Assembly (NCBI RefSeq): GCF_003595175.1
Contig: NZ_CP032419.1
Span: 372,001-436,000 of the forward strand
Length of the DNA stretch: 64,000 bases
DNA from: Pseudomonas cavernae
GTDB taxonomy: Bacteria > Pseudomonadota > Gammaproteobacteria > Pseudomonadales > Pseudomonadaceae
Direction of reading: 5' to 3'
Shown here: positions 1 through 9,698 of the stretch, in pieces
How the letters are laid out: the number at the start of each line of letters is the position of its first letter
Position numbering within the stretch: position 1 is the first letter of the stretch
The notes under the pieces: generated by a model
Told to the model about the DNA's origin: nothing
What the model saw: only the letters and a program-made list of their open reading frames with translations
The model's database searches: none
Program-made: the position numbers and the translations under genes

Positions 1-167
1 GCGCTGGCGACGATGCCGAGAAACAGCGGGATCACCAGCGCCGGTTCGCCCTGCCACCAGCCGAGGGCCATGGCCCCGGCCAGGGCGACGAACACCCGCA
101 GGCTGTAGCTGAACTTGTCCTGCGCCCACAGGCGGCGCAGGGACTGACGCAGAGTGCTGGAACGCAT
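1..167 (-). CDS. YccS/FUSC-type inner membrane protein, N-terminal part
   Basis: Only the first 55 codons are in the window; the gene runs off the left edge. The ATG is at 167 on the minus strand. The peptide begins MRSSTLRQSLRRLWAQDK and continues into hydrophobic stretches, matching the start of the YccS (TIGR01666) / FUSC family of putative efflux-type inner membrane proteins. Identity rests on the N-terminus alone, so function is a family-level inference. The substrate is unknown. Confidence 0.6.
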   Translation of the reverse strand, partial: MRSSTLRQSLRRLWAQDKFSYSLRVFVALAGAMALGWWQGEPALVIPLFLGIVAS

Positions 168-290
168 GGCTGGATCGGCCTGCCTTGGCGAAGAGTGGAA
201 GGGCGCGATTATCGCCGTTGGCGCGCACCCGGTTCAGTTTGTTCTAGCAAAAAGTGTGCGATAGACGGTTTGTATGGCACCGGCCTCGGC

Positions 291-404
291 CCCTCACCCC
301 AGCCCTCTCCCAAGGAGAGAGGGTGCTTGTCCGCTGTCGAGGCCGGACGCCGAGTGGGCAATCCACTCCGTGCAGTGCCCTCTCCCACCGGGAGAGGGTG
401 AGGG
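291..404. repeat. MITE-like element of two inverted CCCTCTCCC/GGGAGAGGG hairpins
   Basis: Left arm CCCTCACCCC then CCCTCTCCC-AAGGA-GAGAGGG (303-323). Right arm CCCTCTCCCACCGGGAGAGGG (378-398, written here as one 21-nt hairpin with a 3-nt loop) followed by TGAGGG. Each arm is a hairpin and the two outer ends are inverted copies of each other, so the whole is a short palindromic unit of about 114 bp. It fills most of the gap between the YccS-type gene and the DUF2252 remnant. No coding sequence was seen in 168-514. Confidence 0.6.
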
Positions 405-514
405 AGCGCCCCCGCGTCCAGCGCATGGATTGCGGATTGCCTCCGGGCTACGCCCCTTACACGCCGACCGGCGCCTTCTAGGCTCGGGAAATCATCGCCA
501 ACAGGGAGATGCTC

Positions 515-963
515 ATGACCACGCTGAAGGACCGCCGCAAGCACGGCAAGGCCGCCCGGACCAGGGCCAGCGGGTGGTCGAAGGCCAGCGCCTGATGCAG
601 TCGGCCAGCGACCTGTTCCTCGGCTGGACCACCGGCCCCTTCGGCCGGCATTTCTACGTGCGCCAGCTGCGCGACATGAAGGTCTCCGCCGAACTGGAAA
701 CCTTCGACGGCGCCACCTTCGCCGCCTACGGGCGGGTCTGCGGCCGCGCCCTGGCCCGTGCCCACGCCAAGGCCTCGGGCCAGGCGGCGGAGATCAGTGG
801 CTACATCGGCAAGAGCGACAGCCTCGCCGAGGCCCTGCTGGCGTATGCGCGAGCCTATGCCGAGCAGAACGAGCGCGATTTCGAGCGCTTCCAGCAGGCT
901 TGCCGCCAGGGCAAGCTGGAGGCGCGTTCGGAAGCCGACTTCAGCGCCGATCATCTGCCATAG
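515..963 (+). pseudogene. DUF2252 family protein, internally deleted remnant
   Basis: A start-like ATG at 515, preceded by ACAGGGAG, opens a short basic N-terminus (MTTLKDRRKHGKAAR), but this frame stops within about 30 codons. In another frame, from about 550 to the TAG at 961-963, the sequence reads VVEGQRLMQSASDLFLGW, then FYVRQLRDMK, and ends in the helical C-terminus typical of DUF2252 proteins. Family members are about 400-450 residues; only about 15 N-terminal and 135 C-terminal residues survive here. The simplest reading is an internal deletion that also changed frame. The C-terminal part could still be translated from an internal ATG at 595, but I regard the gene as dead. Confidence 0.6.
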
Positions 964-1010
964 GCCTGTTCACGGCGCGGGCGGGGTGAAGTCCTGGCCT
1001 GGCGTGCTTC

Positions 1011-1099
1011 TGTAGGTTGGGTTGAGCAATGCGATACCCAAGGAGCGCTGGTTCGGGCGGTGCCGCCATGGGTATCGCCACGCTCAACCCATCCTACAG
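1011..1099. repeat. Intergenic palindromic repeat, GATACCC subtype
   Basis: Left arm GTAGGTTGGGTTGAGC...GCGATACCCA and right arm TGGGTATCGCC...GCTCAACCCATCCTACA are inverted copies separated by about 30 bp. It belongs to the family whose ends are GTAGGRTGG/CCAYCCTAC. The remaining gap up to the NfeD gene at 1289 holds no recognisable gene. Confidence 0.65.
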
Positions 1100-1288
1100 A
1101 CCCCACCGGGCGCCCGCTCGGCCCTACGCCTGAAACCCTTCGAAACCTATCCAACCGCGGGCTGCCAAGCCGTTCGCCTGCTCCGGTCCGGGGGCGCAAA
1201 ACCAGTCGACTATCCTTGAGGTATCAACCACCGCGGCAGGGAGGCCGGAAGTTCCCTGGTGGCCCAATTGGCTCGGTCAGGAGGGTTC

Positions 1289-2668
1289 ATGAACAAGCAT
1301 CCGCTGTGGGGTGCGCTTCTGTTGCTGGCCCTCTGCGGCCTGCCGGGCATGGCGTGGTCGGCCGGCGCGCCGGTGACGGTGCTGACGGTGGACGGCGCGA
1401 TCGGTCCGGCCAGCGCCGACTACCTGGTCCGCGGCATGGCGCGGGCGGAGGAGGAGAAGGCGCAGCTGGTGGTGATCCGCATGGACACCCCCGGCGGCCT
1501 GGACACCTCGATGCGCTCGATCATCAAGGCGATCCTCGCCAGCCCGGTGCCGGTGGCCACCTACGTCAATCCTGGCGGCGCGCGGGCCGCCAGCGCCGGC
1601 ACCTACATCCTCTATGCCAGCCATGTGGCGGCGATGACTCCAGGCACCAACCTCGGCGCCGCCACCCCGGTGCAGATCGGCGGCATGCCCGGCACACCGC
1701 CGGACAAGCCGGCCAAGCCTGGGGAGAAGGAGGCGAAAGAGCCGCCGGCGGACGATGCGCTGACCAAGAAACAGGTCAACGATGCCGCCGCCTACATCCG
1801 CGGCCTTGCCCAGCTGCGCGGGCGCAACGCGCAGTGGGCCGAGCAGGCGGTGCGCGAGGCGGTCAGTCTGTCCGCCGAGGAGGCGTTGCAGCAGAAGGTG
1901 ATCGACTACGTGGCCAGCGACTTGCCCGACCTGCTCAAACAGCTGGACGGCAAGACCCTGAAGACCGCCGCCGCCGCCGAGGTCAAGCTGCAGACCGCCG
2001 GTGCCACGGTGGTCGAGCACGCCCCGGACTGGCGCACGCAGCTGCTGGCGGTGATCACCAACCCCAGCGTGGCGCTGATCCTGATGATGATTGGCGTGTA
2101 CGGCCTGCTGTTCGAGTTCTCCAACCCCGGTTCGGCGGTCGGCGGGGTGGTTGGCGGCATCTGCCTGATCCTCGCCCTCTACGCCCTGCAATTGCTGCCG
2201 GTGAACTACGCTGGCATCGCCCTGATCCTGCTCGGGATGGCGCTGATGGCGGCGGAGGCGTTCATGCCCAGCTTCGGCGTGATCGGCATCGGCGGGGTGG
2301 CGGCCTTCGTGGTCGGCGCGGTGATCCTGATCGATACCGAAGTGCCGGGCTTCGGCATTCCGCTGGTGGTGATCGTCGGCCTGGCGCTGGTCAGCGCCTT
2401 GCTGATCTTCGGCATCCTCGGCATGGCCATGAAGGCGCGCCGGCGCGACGTGGTCAGCGGTGACGCCGGGCTGGTCGGCAGCCTGGCGGCGGTGGCGGCG
2501 GTGCAGGCCGGCAACCCGCTGGGCGGCTGGGTGCAGCTGCAGGGCGAACAGTGGCAAGTGGTCAGCCGGGCGCCGCTGCGGCCCGGGCAACAAGTACGCG
2601 TAGTCGCCCGCGAGGGCCTGCGCTTGGATGTCGAGGCGGCGGACGAATCGTCGCGTGAAGGAGACTAA
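1289..2668 (+). CDS. NfeD family membrane serine protease (ClpP-class)
   Basis: 459 residues. A signal peptide (cleavage near residue 25, AWSA) is followed by a ClpP/crotonase-fold protease domain. The nucleophile is predicted as Ser102 in [12 protein letters not shown], with Lys160/161 as the general base in the NfeD class. A run of hydrophobic helices (about residues 255-390) then leads to a C-terminal OB-fold NfeD domain. An in-frame upstream codon exists at 1259, but ATG 1289 is chosen because GGAGGG lies just before it and it opens a clean signal sequence. The gene abuts a slipin gene 2 nt downstream. The NfeD-slipin pair is a widespread operon in which the protease is known (Pyrococcus PH1510/1511) to cleave the C-terminus of the stomatin partner. 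The physiological role here is inferred as membrane quality control. Confidence 0.9.
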   Translation: MNKHPLWGALLLLALCGLPGMAWSAGAPVTVLTVDGAIGPASADYLVRGMARAEEEKAQLVVIRMDTPGGLDTSMRSIIKAILASPVPVATYVNPGGARAASAGTYILYASHVAAMTPGTNLGAATPVQIGGMPGTPPDKPAKPGEKEAKEPPADDALTKKQVNDAAAYIRGLAQLRGRNAQWAEQAVREAVSLSAEEALQQKVIDYVASDLPDLLKQLDGKTLKTAAAAEVKLQTAGATVVEHAPDWRTQLLAVITNPSVALILMMIGVYGLLFEFSNPGSAVGGVVGGICLILALYALQLLPVNYAGIALILLGMALMAAEAFMPSFGVIGIGGVAAFVVGAVILIDTEVPGFGIPLVVIVGLALVSALLIFGILGMAMKARRRDVVSGDAGLVGSLAAVAAVQAGNPLGGWVQLQGEQWQVVSRAPLRPGQQVRVVAREGLRLDVEAADESSREGD

Positions 2669-2670
2669 CC

Positions 2671-3429
2671 ATGAGTTTCACCCTGACGTTCGCACCGCTG
2701 CTGGTCATCCTGGTGGTGTTGCTGGTTTCGGCCTTTCGCGTGTTGCGCGAGTACGAGCGCGGCGTGGTGTTCCAGCTCGGGCGCTTCTGGAAGGTCAAGG
2801 GCCCGGGGCTGGTGATCATCATTCCGGTGATCCAGCAGATGGTGCGCGTCGACCTGCGCACCGTGGTCCTCGATGTGCCGCCGCAGGACGTGATCACCCG
2901 CGACAACGTGTCGGTCAAGGTCAACGCGGTGATCTACTTCCGCGTGCTCGACGCGCAGCGGGCGATCATCCAGGTCGAGGACTTCCTGATGGCCACCAGC
3001 CAACTGGCGCAGACCACCCTGCGCGCGGTGCTCGGCAAGCACGAACTGGACGAGCTGCTCGCCGAGCGCGAACGCTTGAACGCCGACATCCAGCAGGTGC
3101 TCGACGCGCAGACCGACGCCTGGGGCATCAAGGTGTCGAATGTCGAGATCAAGCACGTCGACCTCAACGAGTCGATGATCCGCGCCATCGCCAAGCAGGC
3201 CGAGGCCGAGCGCGAACGGCGGGCCAAGGTGATCCACGCCGAGGGCGAGCTGCAGGCCTCGGAGAAACTCATGCAGGCCGCCGAGATGCTCAACCGTCAG
3301 GCCGGCGCCATGCAGCTGCGCTACATGCAGACCCTCGGTGCGATCGCCGGCGACAAGAGCTCGACCATCGTCTTCCCGCTGCCGATCGAGTTGCTGCAGG
3401 GCATGACGGAGATGAAGGGCAAGGCGTAG
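2671..3429 (+). CDS. Slipin / SPFH (stomatin-like) membrane protein
   Basis: 252 residues. An N-terminal membrane segment (about 5-22) is followed by the SPFH/band-7 domain beginning [20 protein letters not shown], and then a charged helical region ([17 protein letters not shown]) expected to oligomerise. A strong AAGGAGA site sits before ATG 2671, only 2 nt after the NfeD stop, so the two are co-transcribed. Slipins scaffold membrane microdomains and partner NfeD proteases. Oddity: the stop codon TAG (3427-3429) is the first part of an intergenic repeat (GCG TAG GTTGG), so the repeat defines the C-terminus. Confidence 0.92.
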   Translation: MSFTLTFAPLLVILVVLLVSAFRVLREYERGVVFQLGRFWKVKGPGLVIIIPVIQQMVRVDLRTVVLDVPPQDVITRDNVSVKVNAVIYFRVLDAQRAIIQVEDFLMATSQLAQTTLRAVLGKHELDELLAERERLNADIQQVLDAQTDAWGIKVSNVEIKHVDLNESMIRAIAKQAEAERERRAKVIHAEGELQASEKLMQAAEMLNRQAGAMQLRYMQTLGAIAGDKSSTIVFPLPIELLQGMTEMKGKA

Positions 3430-3550
3430 GTTGGTGCTGAGCGCAGCGAAGCCCAACAAGGAGCGCGCAGCGCTCCAGGCGTTCCCAGGCACGCCGCAGG
3501 GCGGTTCCGGGCACTGGATGTGGGGCTGCGCAGGCTCGGCGCCAACCCAC
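3426..3550. repeat. Degenerate intergenic repeat after the slipin gene
   Basis: Begins CGTAGGTTGGTGCTGAGC and ends GGCGCCAACCCAC. It resembles the GTAGG.../...CCTAC repeat family, but the right arm is degenerate. It overlaps the slipin stop codon. Confidence 0.45.
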
Positions 3551-3559
3551 GGCGACCGT

Positions 3560-3586
3560 GGTTTTCAGGGAAATTCCCTGAAAACC
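3560..3586. promoter_or_regulatory. 27-nt perfect palindrome upstream of ald (candidate operator)
   Basis: GGTTTTCAGGGAA and TTCCCTGAAAACC are perfect inverted repeats around a single A. The centre is about 87 nt upstream of the ald start codon, and a further TTCAGGG copy follows at 3595-3601. There is no U-tract, so a terminator is unlikely. A dimeric regulator site, perhaps for an Lrp/AsnC-type AldR, is plausible but not shown. Confidence 0.45.
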
Positions 3587-3659
3587 GGGCGATCTTCAGG
3601 GCAGCCGGCTGGCGGGGCTTCCTAGACTTTTAGTCACACCCGTTCACGGGAGAGCTGCC

Positions 3660-4781
3660 ATGCGTATCGGTGTCCCCAGGGAAATCAAAGTCCACGAATA
3701 CCGCGTCGGCCTCACCCCGCAATCGGTGGCTGAACTCACCGCCCTCGGCCATGAACTGTGGGTGCAGAGCCTGGCCGGCGCCGCCATCGGCTTCAGCGAT
3801 GCCGATTACCAGGCCGCCGGTGCCCGGATCGCCGCCGATGCCGCGGCGGTGTTCGCCGCCGCCGAGCTGATCGTCAAGGTCAAGGAACCGCTGGCCGAGG
3901 AGCGCGCCCGGCTGCGTCCGGGGCAGACCCTGTTCACCTACCTGCACCTGGCCCCGGACCGGCCGCAGACCGACGACTTGCTGGCCAGCGGCGCCACCTG
4001 CATCGCCTACGAAACCGTCACCGACGCCCAGGGCCGTCTGCCACTGCTGGCGCCGATGTCCGAGGTGGCCGGGCGCATGTCGATCCAGGCCGGCGCGCAT
4101 TGCCTGGAAAGCGCCCAGGGCGGGCGCGGCGTGCTGCTCGGCGGCGTGCCGGGGGTGGCGCCGGGCAAGGTGGTGATTCTCGGCGGCGGGGTGGTCGGCA
4201 GCCACGCGCTGGCGATGGCGGTCGGCCTCGGCGCGGAAGTCACGGTGCTGGACAAGAGCGTCGATGCCCTGCGCCGCCTGGATACCCAGTTCGGCAACCG
4301 CATCGCCACCCTCTATTCGACCCGCACGGCGGTCACCGAAGAGGTGCTGAGCGCCGACCTGGTGATCGGCGGCGTGCTGATCCCCGGCGCCGCCGCGCCC
4401 AAGCTGATCAGCGCGGAAATGGTGGCACGGATGAAGAGCGGCGCGGTGCTGGTCGACGTGGCCATCGACCAGGGCGGCTGCGCCGAAACCTCGCGGCCGA
4501 CCACCCATGCCGAGCCGACCTACAAGGTCGACGGCGTGGTGCACTACTGCGTGGCCAACATGCCCGGCGGGGTGGCGCGCACATCGACCCTGGCGCTGAA
4601 CAATGCCACCCTGCCGTTCGTCATCGCCCTCGCCGAGAAGGGCGTGCGCCGTGCCCTGGAGGACGACCCACACCTGCGCCACGGCCTCAACGTGGCCAGG
4701 GGCGCGCTCACCTACGCCGGCGTCGCCGAGGCCCACGGCCTGGCGTGCCGGCCGGCGGAAGAGCTGCTGGCGCTGTTGTAG
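3660..4781 (+). CDS. ald: Alanine dehydrogenase
   Basis: 373 residues, the usual length. It catalyses reversible NAD-dependent oxidative deamination of L-alanine to pyruvate and ammonia in the cytoplasm. The N-terminus [20 protein letters not shown] is the family signature. The catalytic pair Lys75 (in VKVKEP) and His96 (in YLHLAPD) is present. The Rossmann motif ILGGGVVG begins at about residue 170. GGGAGAG precedes the ATG. The gene is monocistronic, with a repeat before and after. A perfect 27-nt palindrome upstream suggests dedicated regulation. Confidence 0.96.
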   Translation: MRIGVPREIKVHEYRVGLTPQSVAELTALGHELWVQSLAGAAIGFSDADYQAAGARIAADAAAVFAAAELIVKVKEPLAEERARLRPGQTLFTYLHLAPDRPQTDDLLASGATCIAYETVTDAQGRLPLLAPMSEVAGRMSIQAGAHCLESAQGGRGVLLGGVPGVAPGKVVILGGGVVGSHALAMAVGLGAEVTVLDKSVDALRRLDTQFGNRIATLYSTRTAVTEEVLSADLVIGGVLIPGAAAPKLISAEMVARMKSGAVLVDVAIDQGGCAETSRPTTHAEPTYKVDGVVHYCVANMPGGVARTSTLALNNATLPFVIALAEKGVRRALEDDPHLRHGLNVARGALTYAGVAEAHGLACRPAEELLALL

Positions 4782-4785
4782 CTCT

Positions 4786-4910
4786 TGTAGGGTGGGCGGC
4801 GCGCGAGCACTGGCTGTCAGGCAGCGGTAAAGCGTCCGCGCTGCGTAACCCGCCGGCGCTGTTGGGCTCGGCACCGATCGATGGGTATCGCTGCGCTCAA
4901 CCCATCCTAA
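4786..4910. repeat. Hybrid intergenic palindromic repeat
   Basis: The left end GTAGGGTGGGCGG...GCGTAACCCGCC is of the GTAACCC subtype. The right end GGGTATCGCTGCGCTC then AACCCATCCTAA is of the GATACCC subtype. It looks like a fusion of two subtypes or an insertion of one into another. Confidence 0.55.
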
Positions 4911-4970
4911 GTCCCTGCGTCCCGCTATGGCGTCCGGGTTCCGCCATGAATGGCCCGGAGGAGTTCTGCA

Positions 4971-5621
4971 ATGAGCGCGATCCGCTATGGCCGTCGCCAC
5001 CTGCTCGGCGGCCTCGGCTGCGCCGCCCTGGCCCTGAGCGTTCCCGGCGCCTGGGCCGGACTGCTGCTGACCCCGCGGCAAACCGCCGGGCCCTTCTACC
5101 CCGACCAGTTGCCGCTGGACCGCGACAACGACCTGGTGCAGGTCGACGGCCAGTCGGCGCTGGCGCTGGGCACCCTGGTGCAACTGCGCGGGCGCATCCT
5201 CGACGCCCGCGGCGAGCCGCTGAATCACGCGCTGGTGGAGATCTGGCAGGTCGACGCCAACGGCATCTACCTGCACAGCCGGAGTGGCGACCGCCAGCGC
5301 CGCGACGCCAGCTTCCAGGGCTACGGCCGCTTCGAGACCGCCAGCAGCGGCGAGTACCGCTTCCGCACCCTCCGCCCGGTGGCCTACGCGGCGCGCACCC
5401 CGCATATCCACCTGGCGGTGACCCTGCCCGGCCAGCCGCGCTTCACCACCCAGTGCTATATCCGCGGCGAGCCGCGCAACGCCGACGACTTCGTGCTCAA
5501 CAGCGTCGTCGATGCGCGGGCGCGGGAGTTGCTGCTGGTGGATTTCCTGCCGGGGGTGGACGGCGGCGAGCAGCTGGCGCGCTTCGACATCGTCCTCGGC
5601 CTGACGCCGAGCGATGCGTAG
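4971..5621 (+). CDS. Tat-exported intradiol ring-cleavage dioxygenase-like protein
   Basis: 216 residues. A twin-arginine-type leader (GRRHLLGGLGCAALALSV, cleavage after AWA at about residue 29) is followed by an intradiol dioxygenase fold related to the protocatechuate 3,4-dioxygenase beta subunit. The expected non-haem Fe(III) ligands are visible: Tyr100 (GIYLHS), Tyr139 (VAYAA), His145 and His147 (PHIHL). A GGAGG site places the start at 4971. There are no aromatic-catabolism neighbours and no alpha subunit, so the substrate is unknown; the export signal argues for a periplasmic role. The stop TAG (5619-5621) is supplied by the following repeat. Confidence 0.85.
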   Translation: MSAIRYGRRHLLGGLGCAALALSVPGAWAGLLLTPRQTAGPFYPDQLPLDRDNDLVQVDGQSALALGTLVQLRGRILDARGEPLNHALVEIWQVDANGIYLHSRSGDRQRRDASFQGYGRFETASSGEYRFRTLRPVAYAARTPHIHLAVTLPGQPRFTTQCYIRGEPRNADDFVLNSVVDARARELLLVDFLPGVDGGEQLARFDIVLGLTPSDA

Positions 5622-5743
5622 GATGGGTTGAGCGCAGCGATACCCATCAGCCGGCGCCGAGCCCGACAGCGTTGGTGGGTTACGCGGCGCGGACGCTTTG
5701 CCGCTGCCTGCAAGCGCCTGCTCTGGCGCCGCTAACCCACCCT
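5617..5743. repeat. Intergenic palindromic repeat, interrupted at its right end by the IS110 element
   Basis: CGTAGGATGGGTTGAGCG...GCGATACCCATC opens the unit, then GTTGGTGGGTTACGC...CCGCTAACCCACCCT. The expected last bases (AC) are displaced and appear at 6971-6972 after the insertion sequence. Joining 5743 to 6971 regenerates ACCCACCCTAC, the usual repeat terminus. Confidence 0.7.
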
Positions 5744-5759
5744 TGTATCTCGACTATCG

Positions 5760-5940
5760 TCCCGTGAGGGGGATAGTCCCCGACTGATCATCGGGGGAGG
5801 GCCTGGAAGTCGTACCCACCCTAAGGCCTTGAGCCAGCTTTGTAGATAGAGCTCCAGCCCTCCACACTCACTCGAACAGTCCGAACGGTATCTAGGGCCC
5901 ACGACAGGTGAGAGCTCGCATTCACAAGGTAGGGCCGGGT
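5760..5940 (+). ncRNA. IS110 bridge RNA with readable target and donor guides
   Basis: Extent is approximate. After a 5' hairpin (GGGG-ATAGT-CCCC near 5769-5782) comes a loop closed by CTGGA (5803-5807) and TCCAG (5853-5857). It holds ACCCACCCT (5814-5822), identical to the left target flank plus core (5735-5743), and TGTAG (5841-5845), the reverse complement of core plus right flank (CTACA, 6969-6973). Further on are ACGGTATCT (5885-5893), identical to the right IS end plus core (6962-6970), and ACAAG (5924-5928), the reverse complement of core plus left IS end (CTTGT, 5742-5746). This is the four-guide layout described for IS621 bridge RNAs. Secondary structure was judged by eye. Confidence 0.8.
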
Positions 5941-5981
5941 GCAGTGATGATCATCCTGAATGGATTAGCTGAGGAGTCTTC

Positions 5982-6953
5982 ATGTCCAGCATCGTCGGCA
6001 TCGACATCGCCAAGCACAGTTTCGACATCGCCACCCTGCAAACCAACGGTAAGTACCGCACTAAGGCCAAGTTGGCCAACAGCGCCGCCGGTTTCCAGGT
6101 ACTACAGGAGTGGCTGCAGCAGTACGCCGAGCCGGGTGCCTGGCTTGTGATGGAGGCCACCGGCACCTATCACGAAGCGCTGGCCGAGCACCTGCACGGC
6201 CTGGGCTACCGGGTCTGTGTGATGAATCCCGCGCAGCTTGCCAGCTACGCCCGGAGCCAGCTGCAGCGGGTCAAGACGGACCAGGTCGACGCCAAGCTGA
6301 TGGCCAGCTACGGCCAGCGGCACGTGGATGAGTTACGCGCCTGGCAGCCCGAGCCACCGGCGATACGCCGCCTGCGCGCGTTGGTGCGGCGTCTGCAGGA
6401 CCTCAAGGAGATCGAGCAGATGGAGCGCAATCGCCTGGATGTCGCCGATGCCAGCGTGCAGGATTCGATCCGTTCGGTGCTGGAGCATGTCGAGCAGCAG
6501 ATTGCCGAGACCCTGCAGGCCATCCGGGCACACATCGATGACGATCCGGGCCTGCGCGGTAAGCGCGATCTGCTGGTCAGCATCGATGGCATCGGCGAGC
6601 AGACGGCCGCCTTGCTCCTGGCGGAGCTGGGCGATCCGCTACAGTTCAAGAATGCCCGGGCGATCACCGCGTTCGCCGGGTTGAACCCGAAGCTGCAGGA
6701 GTCGGGCCAGCACAAGGGCCACGTGCGCATCTCCCGCGTGGGCTCGGCTCGTCTGCGCACCGGCCTGTACATGCCGGCGGTCGTCTCGCTGACCCACAAT
6801 CCGGCCATCAAAGCCCTGGCACAGCGCCTGCGAGCCCGCGGCAAAGCCGGCAAGCAGATCGTCTGCGCGGCGATGCGCAAACTGCTGCACATCGCCTATG
6901 GCGTACTCAAGTCGGGCCAACCCTTTGATGCTCGCCTGGCCCTTGCCCACTGA
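5982..6953 (+). CDS. IS110 family transposase (DEDD recombinase)
   Basis: 323 residues. The N-terminal RuvC-like DEDD domain has Asp8 (GIDIAK), Glu58 (MEATGTY), Asp100 and Asp103 (KTDQVDAK). A coiled linker follows, then the Transposase_20 domain with SIDGIGEQTAALLLAELGD and the catalytic serine Ser241 in NPKLQESGQHKG. Spacing and numbering are nearly those of IS621 (Asp11, Glu60, Asp102, Asp105, Ser241). GAGGAG precedes the ATG. The gene appears intact, so the element could be active. It acts with the bridge RNA encoded just upstream. Confidence 0.96.
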   Translation: MSSIVGIDIAKHSFDIATLQTNGKYRTKAKLANSAAGFQVLQEWLQQYAEPGAWLVMEATGTYHEALAEHLHGLGYRVCVMNPAQLASYARSQLQRVKTDQVDAKLMASYGQRHVDELRAWQPEPPAIRRLRALVRRLQDLKEIEQMERNRLDVADASVQDSIRSVLEHVEQQIAETLQAIRAHIDDDPGLRGKRDLLVSIDGIGEQTAALLLAELGDPLQFKNARAITAFAGLNPKLQESGQHKGHVRISRVGSARLRTGLYMPAVVSLTHNPAIKALAQRLRARGKAGKQIVCAAMRKLLHIAYGVLKSGQPFDARLALAH

Positions 6954-6990
6954 GTGACAAGACGGTATCTACAGAAGGCGCAGAGCGCCG

Positions 6991-8180
6991 CTAGACGAAC
7001 TGCGCCGCCGCATAGCCCGAGGCCCAGGCCCACTGGAAGTTGAAGCCGCCGAGGTGGCCGCTGACGTCGAGCACCTCGCCGATGAAATACAGCCCCGGCG
7101 CTTTCAGCGACTCGAAGGTCTTCGACGACACCTCGCGGGTGTCGACGCCGCCGAGGGTCACTTCCGCGGTGCGGTAGCCCTCGGTGCCGGCCGGCACCAG
7201 GCACCAGGCGGCGAGCTTGTCGGCAATCGCATTTAGCTCCGCCGGGCTGTATTGCTTGAGCGGCTTGGAGTCGAACCACTGCTCGGCGAGCAGGCCGGCC
7301 ATCTTCTTGGTGAACAGCTCGGCGAGCAAGGTTTTCAGCTCGGTGTTGGGCCGCGCGCGCTGCTGCTCGGCCAGCCAGTCGGGCAGGTCGATATGCGGCA
7401 GCAGGTTGATCTCGACGGCGTCGCCCGGCTGCCAGTAGGAGGAAATCTGCAGGATCGCCGGGCCGCTGAGGCCGCGGTGGGTGAACAGGATGTTCTCGCG
7501 GAAGCTCTGGCCGTTGCAGCTGACCAGGCAATCCTCCACCGAGGTGCCGGACAGCTCGGTGCATAGGGCCTTCAACTGCGGCTCGGTGATGGTGAAAGGC
7601 ACCAGCGCGGCGCGGGTCGGTAGCACGGCGTGGCCGAACTGGCGCGCCACCTGATAGCCGAAGCCGCTGGCGCCGAGCGTCGGGATCGACAGCCCGCCGG
7701 TGGCGATCACCAGCGACTGGCAGGCCATCGGCCCGGCGCTGGTGGCCAGCAGGTAGCCGCTGGCGGTCTTGTCGATCTGCTCGATCGCGGTGTCCAGGCG
7801 CAGCTCGACGCCGGTCTCGGCGCACTCGACCAGCAGCATCTCGAGGATGTCGCTGGACTTGCGGTCGCAGAACAGCTGGCCGAGTTTCTTCTCGTGGTAG
7901 GGCACGTCGTGCTTGACCACCAGCTCGACGAAGTCCCACTGGCTGTAGCGCGCCAGCGCCGATTTGCAGAAGTGCGGATTGTGCGAGAGGAAGTTGCCCG
8001 GCTCGGTGTACATGTTGGTGAAGTTGCAGCGCCCGCCGCCGGACATGAGGATCTTCTTGCCGGCCTTGTTGGCGTGGTCGAGCAGCAGCACGCGGCGGCC
8101 GCGCTTGGCGGCCTGGTGCGCGCACATCAGGCCGGCGGCGCCGGCGCCGAGGATGATGACTTCGGTGGTTTGAACTGCAC

Positions 8181-8184
<4 letters not shown>
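6991..8184 (-). CDS. HI0933-like FAD-dependent oxidoreductase (BaiN/YhiN type)
   Basis: 397 residues. An N-terminal dinucleotide motif (ILGAGAAGLMCA) is followed by the family signature AGKKILMSGGGRCNFTN, and the C-terminus carries the FAD-contacting segment GGVDTREV...GLYFIGEVLDVSGHLGG. It is a cytoplasmic flavoprotein of the TIGR00275 family; its reaction in Pseudomonas is not established. The start is taken as TTG at 8184, which overlaps the dbpA stop in TTGA, indicating translational coupling with the helicase gene. No ATG lies near the family start. Confidence 0.88.
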
Positions 8185-9560
<1,376 letters not shown>

Positions 9561-9652
9561 GGCGAGGGCCTGGCGGAAGCGGAAATGGCGCGCAGTGTAA
9601 CAGGCCAGGGCCTAGGGCCTCGTCGCGCGCCGACCGGCACCCGTGCGCAAAA

Positions 9653-9690
9653 CGTAGGATGGGTATCGCTGCGCTCAACCCATCCTACGA
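9653..9690. repeat. Short perfect palindromic repeat, GATACCC subtype
   Basis: CGTAGGATGGGTATCGC...CTCAACCCATCCTACG. This is the minimal single-hairpin form of the repeat family, lying between dbpA and the MFS gene. Confidence 0.65.
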
Positions 9691-9698
9691 CGCCTGGG

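Larger units (their letters stand above)
5742..6970 (+). mobile_element. IS110-group (IS621-like) insertion sequence
   Basis: The boundaries are inferred from the CT dinucleotide that occurs at both junctions (5742-5743 and 6969-6970) and from restoration of the flanking repeat when the intervening DNA is removed. The layout is a long noncoding left end (about 240 bp), one transposase gene, and a short right end (17 bp after the stop). There are no terminal inverted repeats and no target duplication beyond the core. These are the features of the IS110 group rather than the IS1111 group. The left end contains a readable bridge RNA. Confidence 0.85.

Noticed and set aside
3426..3550. Separate gene between slipin and ald
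   Set aside because: The short open frame is repeat-derived and has no ribosome site.
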